From the IMG/VR virus record IMGVR_UViG_3300025872_000346, positions 1-22,011 of that record: DNA of 22,011 nt, one strand, 5' to 3'. The notes below the pieces were generated by a model, which was not told where the DNA came from, made no database searches, and saw only the letters and a program-made list of their open reading frames with translations. The DNA comes from a virus. Made by a program: the position numbers and the translations under genes. This document shows positions 9,511 through 14,182 of this stretch, piece after piece (position 1 is the stretch's first letter; every line of letters begins with the position of its first letter).

Positions 9511-10274
9511 CAGATAATGCGAGTTTTCTCATGTCCCACTCTAATACGAGGATCGCACCAGATTTCAAATCCAGCTTCCTTCGCATCAAGACAGAATGAA
9601 ACGTCTTCGCCACACATATCCTGAACTGCACCAGATTCAAAAACTTGCATCTTAGGAGCAAACCAAGGATATTCAAGATTCTCAAAGACTCCGTTTTTAA
9701 TCATTACCCATCCAAAACCTGTATAATCTACAGTGAATGGTTTACGACGCTTGGAGATTGATTCAACGGTTTCGTGATTCATAACTCCACCGTTCTTGCG
9801 GAAGTCATCTTCTTCCAACCAGTGTGCGACAGAGGTTGTGTGACCATCTTCGGTTGCATACCAACCTGCGACCACTTCGCGCTCTTCTCCTTCTTCATTC
9901 AAAGCAACATCACATAGTTGCCAGAATTTTTGAGTATCAAATACAATATCACTATCAATCCATAATTGATAATCATACTGCAATTTTCCGTCCCAAGGAA
10001 TTTGCTTGGGACCACGAAGAACATTTGCACCCAAACATTTACAACGGGCAAAATTAACCATTGATGAGTAATCTTGAGAAATCTGAATACTCATATTATT
10101 TTGTACAAGATCAAAACAAAGTTGTACAAATGCTTTGAGGAAAATAAAAGAACATCCTCGTCCAGGAAGACAGAAAATAATACTCTTCCCTCTCATTCTT
10201 TCTTTAATCGCATCATAATCCCAATCTTCTTTGGGTTTAGGCGCTGCTGCTTTTACTGTAAATCCTTTTGCCAT
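9510..10274 (-). CDS. GT-A-fold glycosyltransferase-like protein (254 aa)
   Basis: 254 residues. The segment YDYQLWIDSDIVFD (residues about 100-113) contains a DxD motif (D107-S-D109) that in GT-A glycosyltransferases binds the metal and sugar nucleotide. Upstream, SIIFCLPGRGCSFIFLKAF (31-49) is a typical first beta strand and donor-binding loop, and SMVNFARCKCLGANVL (71-86) fits the helix before the DxD strand. The C-terminal CGEDVSFCLDAKEAGFEIWC (from about residue 219) resembles the ED-containing acceptor/catalytic segment (GEDxxFxxRAxxAGF) of family-2-like enzymes. Likely transfers a sugar to phage DNA, to a virion protein or to host surface glycan; substrate unknown. First gene of a unit with the 52- and 47-aa genes. 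A GAAGG lies 13 nt before the ATG, a rather long spacing. Confidence 0.75.
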   Translation of the reverse strand: MAKGFTVKAAAPKPKEDWDYDAIKERMRGKSIIFCLPGRGCSFIFLKAFVQLCFDLVQNNMSIQISQDYSSMVNFARCKCLGANVLRGPKQIPWDGKLQYDYQLWIDSDIVFDTQKFWQLCDVALNEEGEEREVVAGWYATEDGHTTSVAHWLEEDDFRKNGGVMNHETVESISKRRKPFTVDYTGFGWVMIKNGVFENLEYPWFAPKMQVFESGAVQDMCGEDVSFCLDAKEAGFEIWCDPRIRVGHEKTRII

Positions 10275-10322
10275 AAGTTAAAATAACCTTCAGATCAATT
10301 TTATCGTTCTATTTAGTGTTTG

Positions 10323-10523
10323 TCAATATGATGAATTGAGTGCTATCAATTTATTTGTGAGTACTTCCTCATACTCTAAATCTTTTATTGAAATATTTGC
10401 ACCTAATAAATCAACCATTCTGTGTAGCATCTCCCAGATTTCAGTGAATTTTTCCTCTGATAAACTGTGATAAATGCACTGACCCTTTGCATATATGTGA
10501 TATATTTTTTCTTGTTTTTCCAT
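10323..10523 (-). CDS. Hypothetical protein (66 aa)
   Basis: 66 residues (MEKQEKIYHIYAKGQCIYHS, then LSEEKFTEIWEMLHRMVDLL, then a C-terminal ANISIKDLEYEEVLTNKLIA). The pattern is a short beta hairpin followed by a long helix; the beginning 'IYHIYAKGQCIYHSLSEEKF' matches the layout of short phage proteins with a 'Y-x-V-x-x-x-G-x-x-x-x-x-L-x-x-E-E' start. A weak GGAA lies about 10 nt upstream of the ATG within TTTCCGGAAA, a small palindrome. No function recognised. It lies 48 bp upstream of the glycosyltransferase start and 22 bp after the 56-aa membrane gene. Confidence 0.75.
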   Translation of the reverse strand: MEKQEKIYHIYAKGQCIYHSLSEEKFTEIWEMLHRMVDLLGANISIKDLEYEEVLTNKLIALNSSY

Positions 10524-10545
10524 AAAAATTTTTCCGGAAATTTTT

Positions 10546-10716
10546 TTATTTCGTCATTGCATTATATATCAATACTATCAGAAATCCAAGCGGAACGCCA
10601 AATATTCTCAGCATTTTACCTGGATACCTTATCAACCACCCCGCAAAGACAACCTTCCAGAAATTCCAATATGGGCGTCTTTGATAATTTCTGTGGGGGA
10701 TTTTCAATGTTTTCAT
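10546..10716 (-). CDS. Small membrane protein (56 aa)
   Basis: 56 residues, starting MKTLKIPHRNYQRRPYWNFW, with a basic aromatic N-terminal part, then KVVFAGWLIRYPGKMLRIFG and a hydrophobic segment VPLGFLIVLIY (about residues 37-53) that can span a membrane, ending in NAMTK. Positive residues before the hydrophobic segment suggest the N-terminus stays in the cytoplasm. The start ATG at 10716 follows CCGGAAGT with almost no spacing, so the ribosome binding site is poor. The codon pattern, the membrane segment and the position next to the 66-aa gene make a real gene likely. Possible roles (inner-membrane modifier of the host, lysis helper) are speculation. Confidence 0.65.
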   Translation of the reverse strand: MKTLKIPHRNYQRRPYWNFWKVVFAGWLIRYPGKMLRIFGVPLGFLIVLIYNAMTK

Positions 10717-11183
10717 ACTTCCGGAAAATTTTTAAGAAAGTGATATTTAAAGGTCGATTTGTCACCTCTGTAGGTTAGGGACTTATCGATTTTTATAAAC
10801 GGGGGCAACGCCCGATATAAACAATAACAAATAAAAACAAATAACTGCTAACACGAATAACAAACTGCTGACGAATAAGTATTATTATTCGTCATTCTTT
10901 ATACTAACTGCCTGCAAAACGCTGTCTAATAGTATAAAACAACACGAATGTTTATACCAACTTCAACGAATTGTGCTACTTTATAGACAACAACACCCTA
11001 TAAAAATAGCTAACTGTCTCACGAATAGTATAAACAACTGCACTGTTTTATTCTTTATACTTTCAGAACGATGAGTTCTTTATATCAACGAGCACAATAA
11101 TACTATAAAACTCACGAAAGATATAAACAATCTGCTACAACTTGCGTGAGTTTTATGATTTTAATCGTGCTATGTAATAAGAA
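10717..11183. other. Gene-free stretch with an array of stem-loops
   Basis: No convincing open frame on either strand. The stretch is built from a few recurring words: GTATAAA or CTATAAA and their complements, CACGAAT, and AACTGCT. Inverted pairs I can place: 10870-10878 with 10885-10893 (GACGAATAA/TTATTCGTC); 10898-10905 with 10931-10938 (TTTATACT/AGTATAAA); 10932-10938 with 10951-10957; 10980-10986 with 10998-11004 (TTTATAG/CTATAAA); 11027-11034 with 11054-11061 (AGTATAAA/TTTATACT); 11079-11086 with 11120-11127 (TTTATATC/GATATAAA). Some pairs share an arm, so alternative folds compete. Function unknown; part of the proposed control/origin region. Confidence 0.6.
11088..11172. repeat. Long imperfect inverted repeat after the 54-aa gene
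   Basis: A perfect 12-bp stem (11105-11116, ATAAAACTCACG, with 11145-11156) and a 28-nt loop, extended outward by an imperfect stem up to AGCAC near 11091 and GTGCT near 11167. It starts about 12 bp after the stop of the 54-aa gene on the minus strand. It has no T-run on the minus strand after the stem, so it is not a standard intrinsic terminator. It may be a structured RNA 3' end, an RNase processing site or a cruciform. Confidence 0.6.
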
Positions 11184-11348
11184 TTACCAAGACACTGAGA
11201 GATCTTCTACATAACTCTCAACCTTTTCATTAGATTCAAGTTGAAAGAGTTTATTCCAATCTAACTGATGAGGATTAAAATCACCCATCACTTCCAATTC
11301 TAACGTGATACGATAACGCTGCTTTTGTGCCGACAGATAAGAATTCAT
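11184..11348 (-). CDS. Hypothetical protein in the control region (54 aa)
   Basis: 54 residues starting MNSYLSAQKQRYRITLELEV and continuing MGDFNPHQLDWNKLFQLESN to EKVESYVEDLSVSW. The alternating polar/hydrophobic RYRITLELEV strand followed by an amphipathic helix and an acidic tail looks like a small folded domain; I have the impression of similar short proteins in cyanophage early regions. It has no Shine-Dalgarno. A consensus sigma70 promoter (TTGACA, 17 bp, TAGAAT; 11384-11412) is placed to start transcription about 29 nt before the ATG, strong support for a real early gene. It is the only gene I find in about 1.9 kb of otherwise non-coding sequence. Confidence 0.75.
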   Translation of the reverse strand: MNSYLSAQKQRYRITLELEVMGDFNPHQLDWNKLFQLESNEKVESYVEDLSVSW

Positions 11349-11383
11349 AGTAGTACGTAGAGGGATTAGAACGAACTGATGCT

Positions 11384-11412
11384 ATTCTAACACTTATGAC
11401 CTGACCTGTCAA
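11384..11412 (-). promoter_or_regulatory. Consensus sigma70 promoter for the 54-aa gene
   Basis: Minus strand: TTGACA at 11412-11407, 17-bp spacer, TAGAAT at 11389-11384. Both hexamers are at or within one base of the bacterial sigma70 consensus with ideal spacing. Start of transcription would be near 11377, about 29 nt before the ATG at 11348. It would be read by the host RNA polymerase right after infection. Confidence 0.75.
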
Positions 11413-11488
11413 CAACACGCATCACGAAGATTTATACTATAAAACTACCCCTTCATAGAGAGAATTTATCAAGGAGTAAACTAAAACT

Positions 11489-11517
11489 ATTATACACGAA
11501 TGATTTATAAATGTCAA
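11489..11517 (-). promoter_or_regulatory. Perfect consensus sigma70 promoter
   Basis: Minus strand: TTGACA at 11517-11512, exactly 17 bp, TATAAT at 11494-11489: a perfect match to the consensus. Its spacer holds one copy of ATTCGTG (the complement of CACGAAT), the word shared with the nearby direct repeats, so a factor binding that word could block or modulate this promoter. It lies 77 bp upstream of the second promoter and reads in the same direction toward the 54-aa gene. Confidence 0.75.
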
Positions 11518-11548
11518 CAACTGTTTCGGTCGGTCTATAAAGATCTGA

Positions 11549-11784
11549 ACGAAACTTATCTAATCACGAATGAATTTCAAGTTGCATTCTATAAAGTTTT
11601 ATTAGAGAAGAATCTATACGAAACTTATCTAATCACGAATGAATTGACATTCTTATTCAGTTGTGATATGATATTATGAATTGGCATACGAAACTTATCT
11701 AATCACGAATGAATTTCGAATTAGATTGTATAAGTTAATGCTAATTCAGAAATGCTACGAAAAGCATCTAATCACGAATGAGTT
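11549..11784. repeat. Four-copy 28-bp direct repeat, period 69-70 bp
   Basis: Three identical 28-bp copies at 11549-11576, 11618-11645 and 11688-11715 and a fourth with four mismatches at 11757-11784; all contain TCTAATCACGAATGA. Start-to-start distances are 69, 70 and 69 bp, and the 41-42-bp sequences between them differ. A fifth, partial copy (ACACGAATGATTT) sits at 11494-11506. The regular spacing and lack of reading frame suggest protein-binding iterons. There is no internal dyad, no cas gene and no typical leader, so I do not call it CRISPR. Confidence 0.85.
11644..11672 (+). promoter_or_regulatory. Rightward sigma70-like promoter inside the repeat array
   Basis: Plus strand: TTGACA at 11644-11649, 17 bp, TATGAT at 11667-11672. 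The first two bases of the -35 are the last two bases of repeat copy 2. No plus-strand gene follows, so the product would be a non-coding RNA running through repeat copies 3 and 4. Confidence 0.55.
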
Positions 11785-11955
11785 TGATATTCTTCATCGG
11801 GCATTTGGCACATCGGGAAATCTTATGTTAAACCCTGTTCGCCTAATAATATAAACAGTTTCAGTTGTGTTTTGATTGTTTGTTTCTGTCAGATTGTTAC
11901 CTTATGACCCCGTAGGATAAGTTCAAGTGCTGCTCTGTGAATCAAATAATCGTTT

Positions 11956-11963
11956 TATTTATA
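11956..11963 (-). promoter_or_regulatory. Possible T4-type late promoter
   Basis: Exact minus-strand TATAAATA, the T4 late promoter core. The next minus-strand gene (54 aa) lies more than 600 bp away, beyond the repeat array, so the role is unclear; transcription through the repeats late in infection is one option. In AT-rich sequence an 8-mer like this may be chance. Confidence 0.3.
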
Positions 11964-12021
11964 CAAGTTATTTTGAGTTTTGTGAATTGATGTTATAAAA
12001 CTCTCACAATACTTTTAATTA

Positions 12022-12046
12022 TGGGGTATTAGGTGTCCTTACCCCA
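12022..12046. other. GC-rich hairpin in the control region
   Basis: TGGGGTA (12022-12028) pairs with TACCCCA (12040-12046) around an 11-nt loop; further CTTTT/AAAAAG pairing is possible with an internal bulge. There is only a run of A after it on the plus strand and no good T-run on either strand, so terminator activity is uncertain. Confidence 0.5.
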
Positions 12047-12244
12047 AAAAGTAATTATAAGCGTGTTATAGGTGATTCTAGAGGGGTCTGGGAGTGTCTA
12101 TAAGTATTACAATTTATCTTTGTATTTCTTATGAATCCTCCCTCCCTCACACCGCCCTAGAAGTCTACAGCAAAAACATTGAGACTCATAAGACAATATG
12201 CCAGTTTCTGATGTGTCTGAGTCTTTTGAGTCTTATGTATGAGT

Positions 12245-12280
12245 ATAAAAAATAGCACAGAATTGGCGTTCTGTGCTATT
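12245..12280 (-). terminator. Intrinsic terminator closing the small-gene operon
   Basis: Perfect 12-bp inverted repeat (AATAGCACAGAA 12251-12262 with 12269-12280) and a 6-nt loop, followed on the minus strand by a run of T. It is the first strong terminator after the leftward genes at 12582-13570 and would end the transcript that starts at cassette C1. Confidence 0.8.
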
Positions 12281-12304
12281 CTGATGTGTTTTTGTTGTTT
12301 TATA

Positions 12305-12338
12305 ACAATATAACACTTCTGTGATATTGTTATATTGT
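12305..12338. repeat. 11-bp inverted repeat near the DnaA boxes
   Basis: ACAATATAACA (12305-12315) and TGTTATATTGT (12328-12338) form a perfect 11-bp dyad with a 12-nt spacer; an alternative 8-bp pairing AACAATAT/ATATTGTT overlaps it. It is AT-rich and has no T-run fitting a terminator, which favours a protein-binding site or cruciform. Confidence 0.6.
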
Positions 12339-12365
12339 GGCGGTTTTATGAGTGTCTGGGGGTAC

Positions 12366-12394
12366 TTGACAAATGCGCGGAAGTGTGATAGAGT
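12366..12394 (+). promoter_or_regulatory. Rightward sigma70-like promoter facing the DnaA boxes
   Basis: Plus strand: TTGACA at 12366-12371, 17 bp, TAGAGT at 12389-12394. It would start a rightward transcript about 90 bp before two DnaA boxes. The 64-codon plus-strand frame that follows has no protein-like character, so a primer or antisense RNA is more likely than an mRNA. Confidence 0.5.
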
Positions 12395-12489
12395 GCAGGC
12401 CAAGATCACAAGGTCCTGACACATTTATAAGCACATTTACAAGACCTGAGAGCATTTATCAAGACATTTACAACTTAATTGTTTATAAG

Positions 12490-12519
12490 TTTTCCACAGA
12501 TTTAACAGACTTTTCCACA
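12490..12519 (+). other. Two cyanobacterial-type DnaA boxes, candidate replication origin
   Basis: TTTTCCACA occurs twice in the same orientation (12490-12498 and 12511-12519), 21 bp apart start to start, so on the same face of the helix. TTTTCCACA is the DnaA-box form described for Synechococcus, one base from the E. coli TTATCCACA. AT-rich sequence follows (12535-12600), as an unwinding element would need, and a rightward promoter, dyads and repeats lie upstream. That these boxes bind host DnaA and start phage replication is inference. Confidence 0.5.
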
Positions 12520-12581
12520 GGTATGTTGAAAACTCATATACATTTATTTACACCTTTTTTAATATAACGAAATCATTATAT

Positions 12582-12716
12582 TCACATAAACTCCATCATA
12601 TAATAATCAACAGTTACTTCTAGTTCTGCTGCTTTTTGTTCCATTTCCATTGCATATTCATCAGCAAACCTATCATCTTCGTGCTGACAGAAAAGATCAA
12701 GAGTTGAATCGTTCAT
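12582..12716 (-). CDS. Tiny acidic hypothetical protein (44 aa)
   Basis: 44 residues, starting MNDSTLDLFCQHEDDRFADE and ending in a Met-rich YYMMEFM. Mostly one acidic helix. Its ATG overlaps the stop of the 30-aa gene by ATGA, and it is the last in a chain of overlapping small genes, which supports a real coding frame despite its size. The coding part ends about 300 bp before the terminator at 12245-12280; the AT-rich DnaA-box region lies in its transcribed tail. No function recognised. Confidence 0.65.
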   Translation of the reverse strand: MNDSTLDLFCQHEDDRFADEYAMEMEQKAAELEVTVDYYMMEFM

Positions 12717-12805
12717 TTGATTTTGTAAATTGCTTGAAGAATAATCATCAATTCATTACCATCTATTGCACTATTCAATAGATGAATCATTTCCTTTCTT
12801 TTCAT
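12713..12805 (-). CDS. Tiny peptide gene (30 aa)
   Basis: 30 residues: MKRKEMIHLLNSAIDGNELM followed by IILQAIYKIK. An amphipathic helix with basic ends. The frame overlaps both neighbours by ATGA (its start with the stop of the 47-aa gene, its stop with the start of the 44-aa gene). Without that arrangement it would be too short to call. The sequence starts with a basic patch and AAAGGAAATG follows internally, so an even shorter version starting at residue 6 cannot be ruled out. Confidence 0.5.
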   Translation of the reverse strand: MKRKEMIHLLNSAIDGNELMIILQAIYKIK

Positions 12806-12945
12806 TCACTCATCACCTTATCAAATAGTGAATCATATGCTTCTTCATTTAACCATTCTGGAATCTCACAACCTTGATGAAATTCAATCAATGCTTGTAG
12901 AACTTCAACTTCATCAGGAGTGAACTTGTAAGTAATTTCTTTCAT
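12802..12945 (-). CDS. Small acidic hypothetical protein (47 aa)
   Basis: 47 residues, MKEITYKFTPDEVEVLQALI then EFHQGCEIPEWLNEEAYDSL and FDKVMSE. It reads as a beta strand followed by a helix-turn-helix-like pair of helices; the 'TPDEVEVLQALIE' part looks like a small DNA-binding or dimerisation helix, but no family is recognised. Its ATG lies 9 bp after the stop of the DUF7249 gene and its stop overlaps the next start (ATGA). Confidence 0.65.
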   Translation of the reverse strand: MKEITYKFTPDEVEVLQALIEFHQGCEIPEWLNEEAYDSLFDKVMSE

Positions 12946-12954
12946 TGGTGTGAA

Positions 12955-13200
12955 TTAGAAGTCGAACACATCGCTATTGATTTCGACCACATTTACCTTG
13001 GGGTCAGTATAGGAAACTCCATCACCAGTTACTGCATCAAACCCCATACAATCGCAGAAGGTTTGATAATCACCACACTGACGGGCAAGATTATACAAAC
13101 CCTCAGTATTGTTGATCCAGAGTGCAACATTCCAGGTTTCATAATTCGTCCAACCGTTATAGGAAGTGTCGGTCAGATTGGTTTGAAAAGTGTTAGTCAT
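12955..13200 (-). CDS. DUF7249-like protein (81 aa)
   Basis: 81 residues with the signature YNGWTNYETWNVALWINNTE (residues 14-33) that marks a small protein family widespread in phages (DUF7249). The rest, GLYNLARQCGDYQTFCDCMG, has conserved aromatic and Cys residues, followed by an acidic tail. Members are often found in early or accessory regions and have no known activity. The start overlaps the stop of the 53-aa gene by ATGA, so both are probably translated in sequence from the C1 transcript. Confidence 0.85.
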   Translation of the reverse strand: MTNTFQTNLTDTSYNGWTNYETWNVALWINNTEGLYNLARQCGDYQTFCDCMGFDAVTGDGVSYTDPKVNVVEINSDVFDF

Positions 13201-13358
13201 TTGGAGAAGAGTTGTTGAACTTGATCGAAATCCTTACATTGTGCTGCTTGAATTGCTTTTGTCATTGAATAGATGACATAACCACATTGATGTTGGGAGT
13301 TACAAACTGCATAAGCAGGTTGTTTGGTTTCAATGTCGAAAACAGTTTTGAGTAGCAT
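13197..13358 (-). CDS. Small Cys-containing hypothetical protein (53 aa)
   Basis: 53 residues: MLLKTVFDIETKQPAYAVCN then SQHQCGYVIYSMTKAIQAAQ and CKDFDQVQQLFSK. Three cysteines and a helix-rich C-terminal half; the Gln-rich stretch is hydrophilic and there is no membrane segment. Its stop overlaps the DUF7249 start by ATGA. Upstream it is separated from the 58-aa gene by 35 bp without a promoter-like motif, so it belongs to the C1 unit. No function recognised. Confidence 0.65.
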   Translation of the reverse strand: MLLKTVFDIETKQPAYAVCNSQHQCGYVIYSMTKAIQAAQCKDFDQVQQLFSK

Positions 13359-13393
13359 TTTGTTTGTTAGAATTGTTGGGGTGAAATTAAGAA

Positions 13394-13570
13394 TCAGACT
13401 TGAGAGAGTGCATCTTTCTTCTGACGGGGATTAGAAACTTGCTTTACCCAGGAAGACTTTTTATATGTCTTTGCTTGTGAAGGAAGTTTAGTCTTGTTAT
13501 TCTGAACTTCATTGATAAGTTCAATGAATTGAATAAAGAATTGGCGCTCCATCCGTTGAGCAGTGGTCAT
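13394..13570 (-). CDS. First gene of the C1 unit, basic hypothetical protein (58 aa)
   Basis: 58 residues: MTTAQRMERQFFIQFIELIN, then EVQNNKTKLPSQAKTYKKSS, then WVKQVSNPRQKKDALSQV. An N-terminal amphipathic helix is followed by a Lys-rich, probably unstructured tail. The start is well supported: it lies exactly 22 nt after the C1 -10 hexamer, and AGGGA stands six bases before the ATG. It heads a unit of six tiny genes that ends at the 12245-12280 terminator. No function recognised. Confidence 0.75.
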   Translation of the reverse strand: MTTAQRMERQFFIQFIELINEVQNNKTKLPSQAKTYKKSSWVKQVSNPRQKKDALSQV

Positions 13571-13573
13571 TTC

Positions 13574-13762
13574 TCATCCCTGAACTTCGTTCAGTCTACC
13601 ATGGCAGGGGGGTCTGTGCTCTTTTAGTGTGCCAGTGCTACAAGTGGCACAAGGGGTATGCGACTCAACGTGGGACAGATACATAAACTTGCGAAACAGT
13701 TGAGATTCATTTTCCAAATCATCATCAGATAAGATACTTGTGAAACTCAAAAGTTCCATCAT
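13574..13762 (-). CDS. Hypothetical protein reading into cassette C1 (62 aa)
   Basis: The first part, MMELLSFTSILSDDDLENES and QLFRKFMYLSHVES (residues 1-34), looks like a normal acidic helical phage protein. Residues from about 35 on (HTPCATCSTGTLKEHRPPCH) are simply the translated cassette C1: dyad, promoter and leader. In other cassettes the TGA of the TGAGTC box ends the upstream gene; here it is one base out of frame, so translation runs on until a TGA four bases before the next ATG. I infer an ancestral stop near residue 34 lost by a small indel. Its ATG overlaps the stop of the 44-aa secreted peptide gene. Function unknown. Confidence 0.55.
   Translation of the reverse strand: MMELLSFTSILSDDDLENESQLFRKFMYLSHVESHTPCATCSTGTLKEHRPPCHGRLNEVQG
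13593..13667 (-). promoter_or_regulatory. Cassette C1 (dyad plus promoter)
   Basis: Minus-strand order: TGAGTC box (13667-13662), dyad GTGCCA/TGGCAC (13650-13645 with 13634-13629, inner part mismatched), CTAAAAGAGCACAG, G/C-rich spacer, -10-like TAGACT (13598-13593). The -10 is followed by a small hairpin CTGAAC-GAA-GTTCAG and AGGGA, and 22 nt separate it from the ATG. C1 lies inside the open frame of the upstream 62-aa gene. Confidence 0.7.
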
Positions 13763-13893
13763 TTACAATCATTTGGATTGAGAGTGCAAATCATTTCAGC
13801 ACGTTGTTCTTGATATTCATTCACAGTTGCAAGTGCGTTCATTCCAATATGAAGTGAAGAGAAAGTAATAAAGAAAAACAGTGCGATTCGCAT
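13759..13893 (-). CDS. Short secreted peptide (44 aa)
   Basis: 44 residues. MRIALFFFITFSSLHIGMNA is a typical signal peptide: one basic residue, a hydrophobic core, and a likely cleavage after LA (residues 21-22). The predicted mature part, TVNEYQEQRAEMICTLNPND plus CK, is about 22 residues with two cysteines that could form a disulfide in the periplasm. The gene follows the 82-aa gene by 11 bp and overlaps the 62-aa gene by ATGA. A host-envelope or superinfection role is possible but not shown. Confidence 0.65.
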   Translation of the reverse strand: MRIALFFFITFSSLHIGMNALATVNEYQEQRAEMICTLNPNDCK

Positions 13894-13904
13894 TTGTAGA
13901 AAAA

Positions 13905-14153
13905 TTAGAGTTGGCAGAGAACTTTCATCATTGCACTTACCTCATCCTTTGTATTCCATCCAATCACATCATCAGTCATATTTCCATTCGGTCGATAGAT
14001 TGCTACTTCATATGTACCTTCTGGAATTATACCATATAATCCACTTCCATAAAGTCCAGAAACAACAGAAATACTCCATCCATTGCTGAACTTATACTTA
14101 CCCTGAATTGCACCAGGAATATGATGCGGGATGAATTGAAGTTGTTCGAACAT
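13905..14153 (-). CDS. Conserved-looking hypothetical protein (82 aa)
   Basis: 82 residues from MFEQLQFIPHHIPGAIQGKY. The centre, FSNGWSISVVSGLYGSGLYG then IIPEGTYEVAIYRPNG, has the Gly- and aromatic-rich look of a small beta-barrel, ending with WNTKDEVSAMMKVLCQL. I chose the ATG at 14153, not the longest frame: the extra 17 residues overlap the end of the DUF6011 gene and look non-coding, and the leader TTCTTTATTC..CAACA before this ATG matches the leader of the 113-aa membrane gene after cassette C6. No function recognised. Confidence 0.75.
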   Translation of the reverse strand: MFEQLQFIPHHIPGAIQGKYKFSNGWSISVVSGLYGSGLYGIIPEGTYEVAIYRPNGNMTDDVIGWNTKDEVSAMMKVLCQL

Positions 14154-14182
14154 TGTTTGTGTTGATAAAGGGAATAAAGAAC

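Larger units (their letters stand above)
11785..12244. other. Non-coding stretch between repeats and terminator
   Basis: No credible gene on either strand. Contents I can see: a short direct repeat CATCGGG (near 11798 and 11813); a minus-strand late-promoter-like TATAAATA (11963-11956); a hairpin at 12022-12046; and inverted words CATAAGAC/GTCTTATG near 12190 and 12232. The rest shows no clear structure. Confidence 0.5.

Noticed and set aside
9503-9685. Minus-strand frame of 60 codons
   Set aside because: Shadow frame of the glycosyltransferase, whose motifs and coupling are clear.
10467-10778. Plus-strand 103-codon frame
   Set aside because: Antisense to the 66-aa and 56-aa genes, which have better coding patterns.
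11549-11784. CRISPR array
   Set aside because: Only four repeats, no inverted symmetry in the repeat, last copy degenerate on one side only, no cas genes; promoter elements overlap repeat 2. Iteron or regulatory repeats fit better.
12233-12424. Minus-strand 63-codon frame
   Set aside because: It is translated through the terminator stem and the 11-bp dyad, has no overlap with neighbours and looks non-coding.
12373-12567. Plus-strand 64-codon frame over the DnaA boxes
   Set aside because: Composition is unlike the phage genes, no ribosome binding site, and it overlaps the dyad/origin features. A promoter lies upstream, but RNA without protein is the more likely product.
10717-12581. tRNA genes in the gene-free region
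   Set aside because: I looked for cloverleaf arms with TTCRANNC T-loops and CCA-type ends and found none; hairpins here do not match tRNA geometry.
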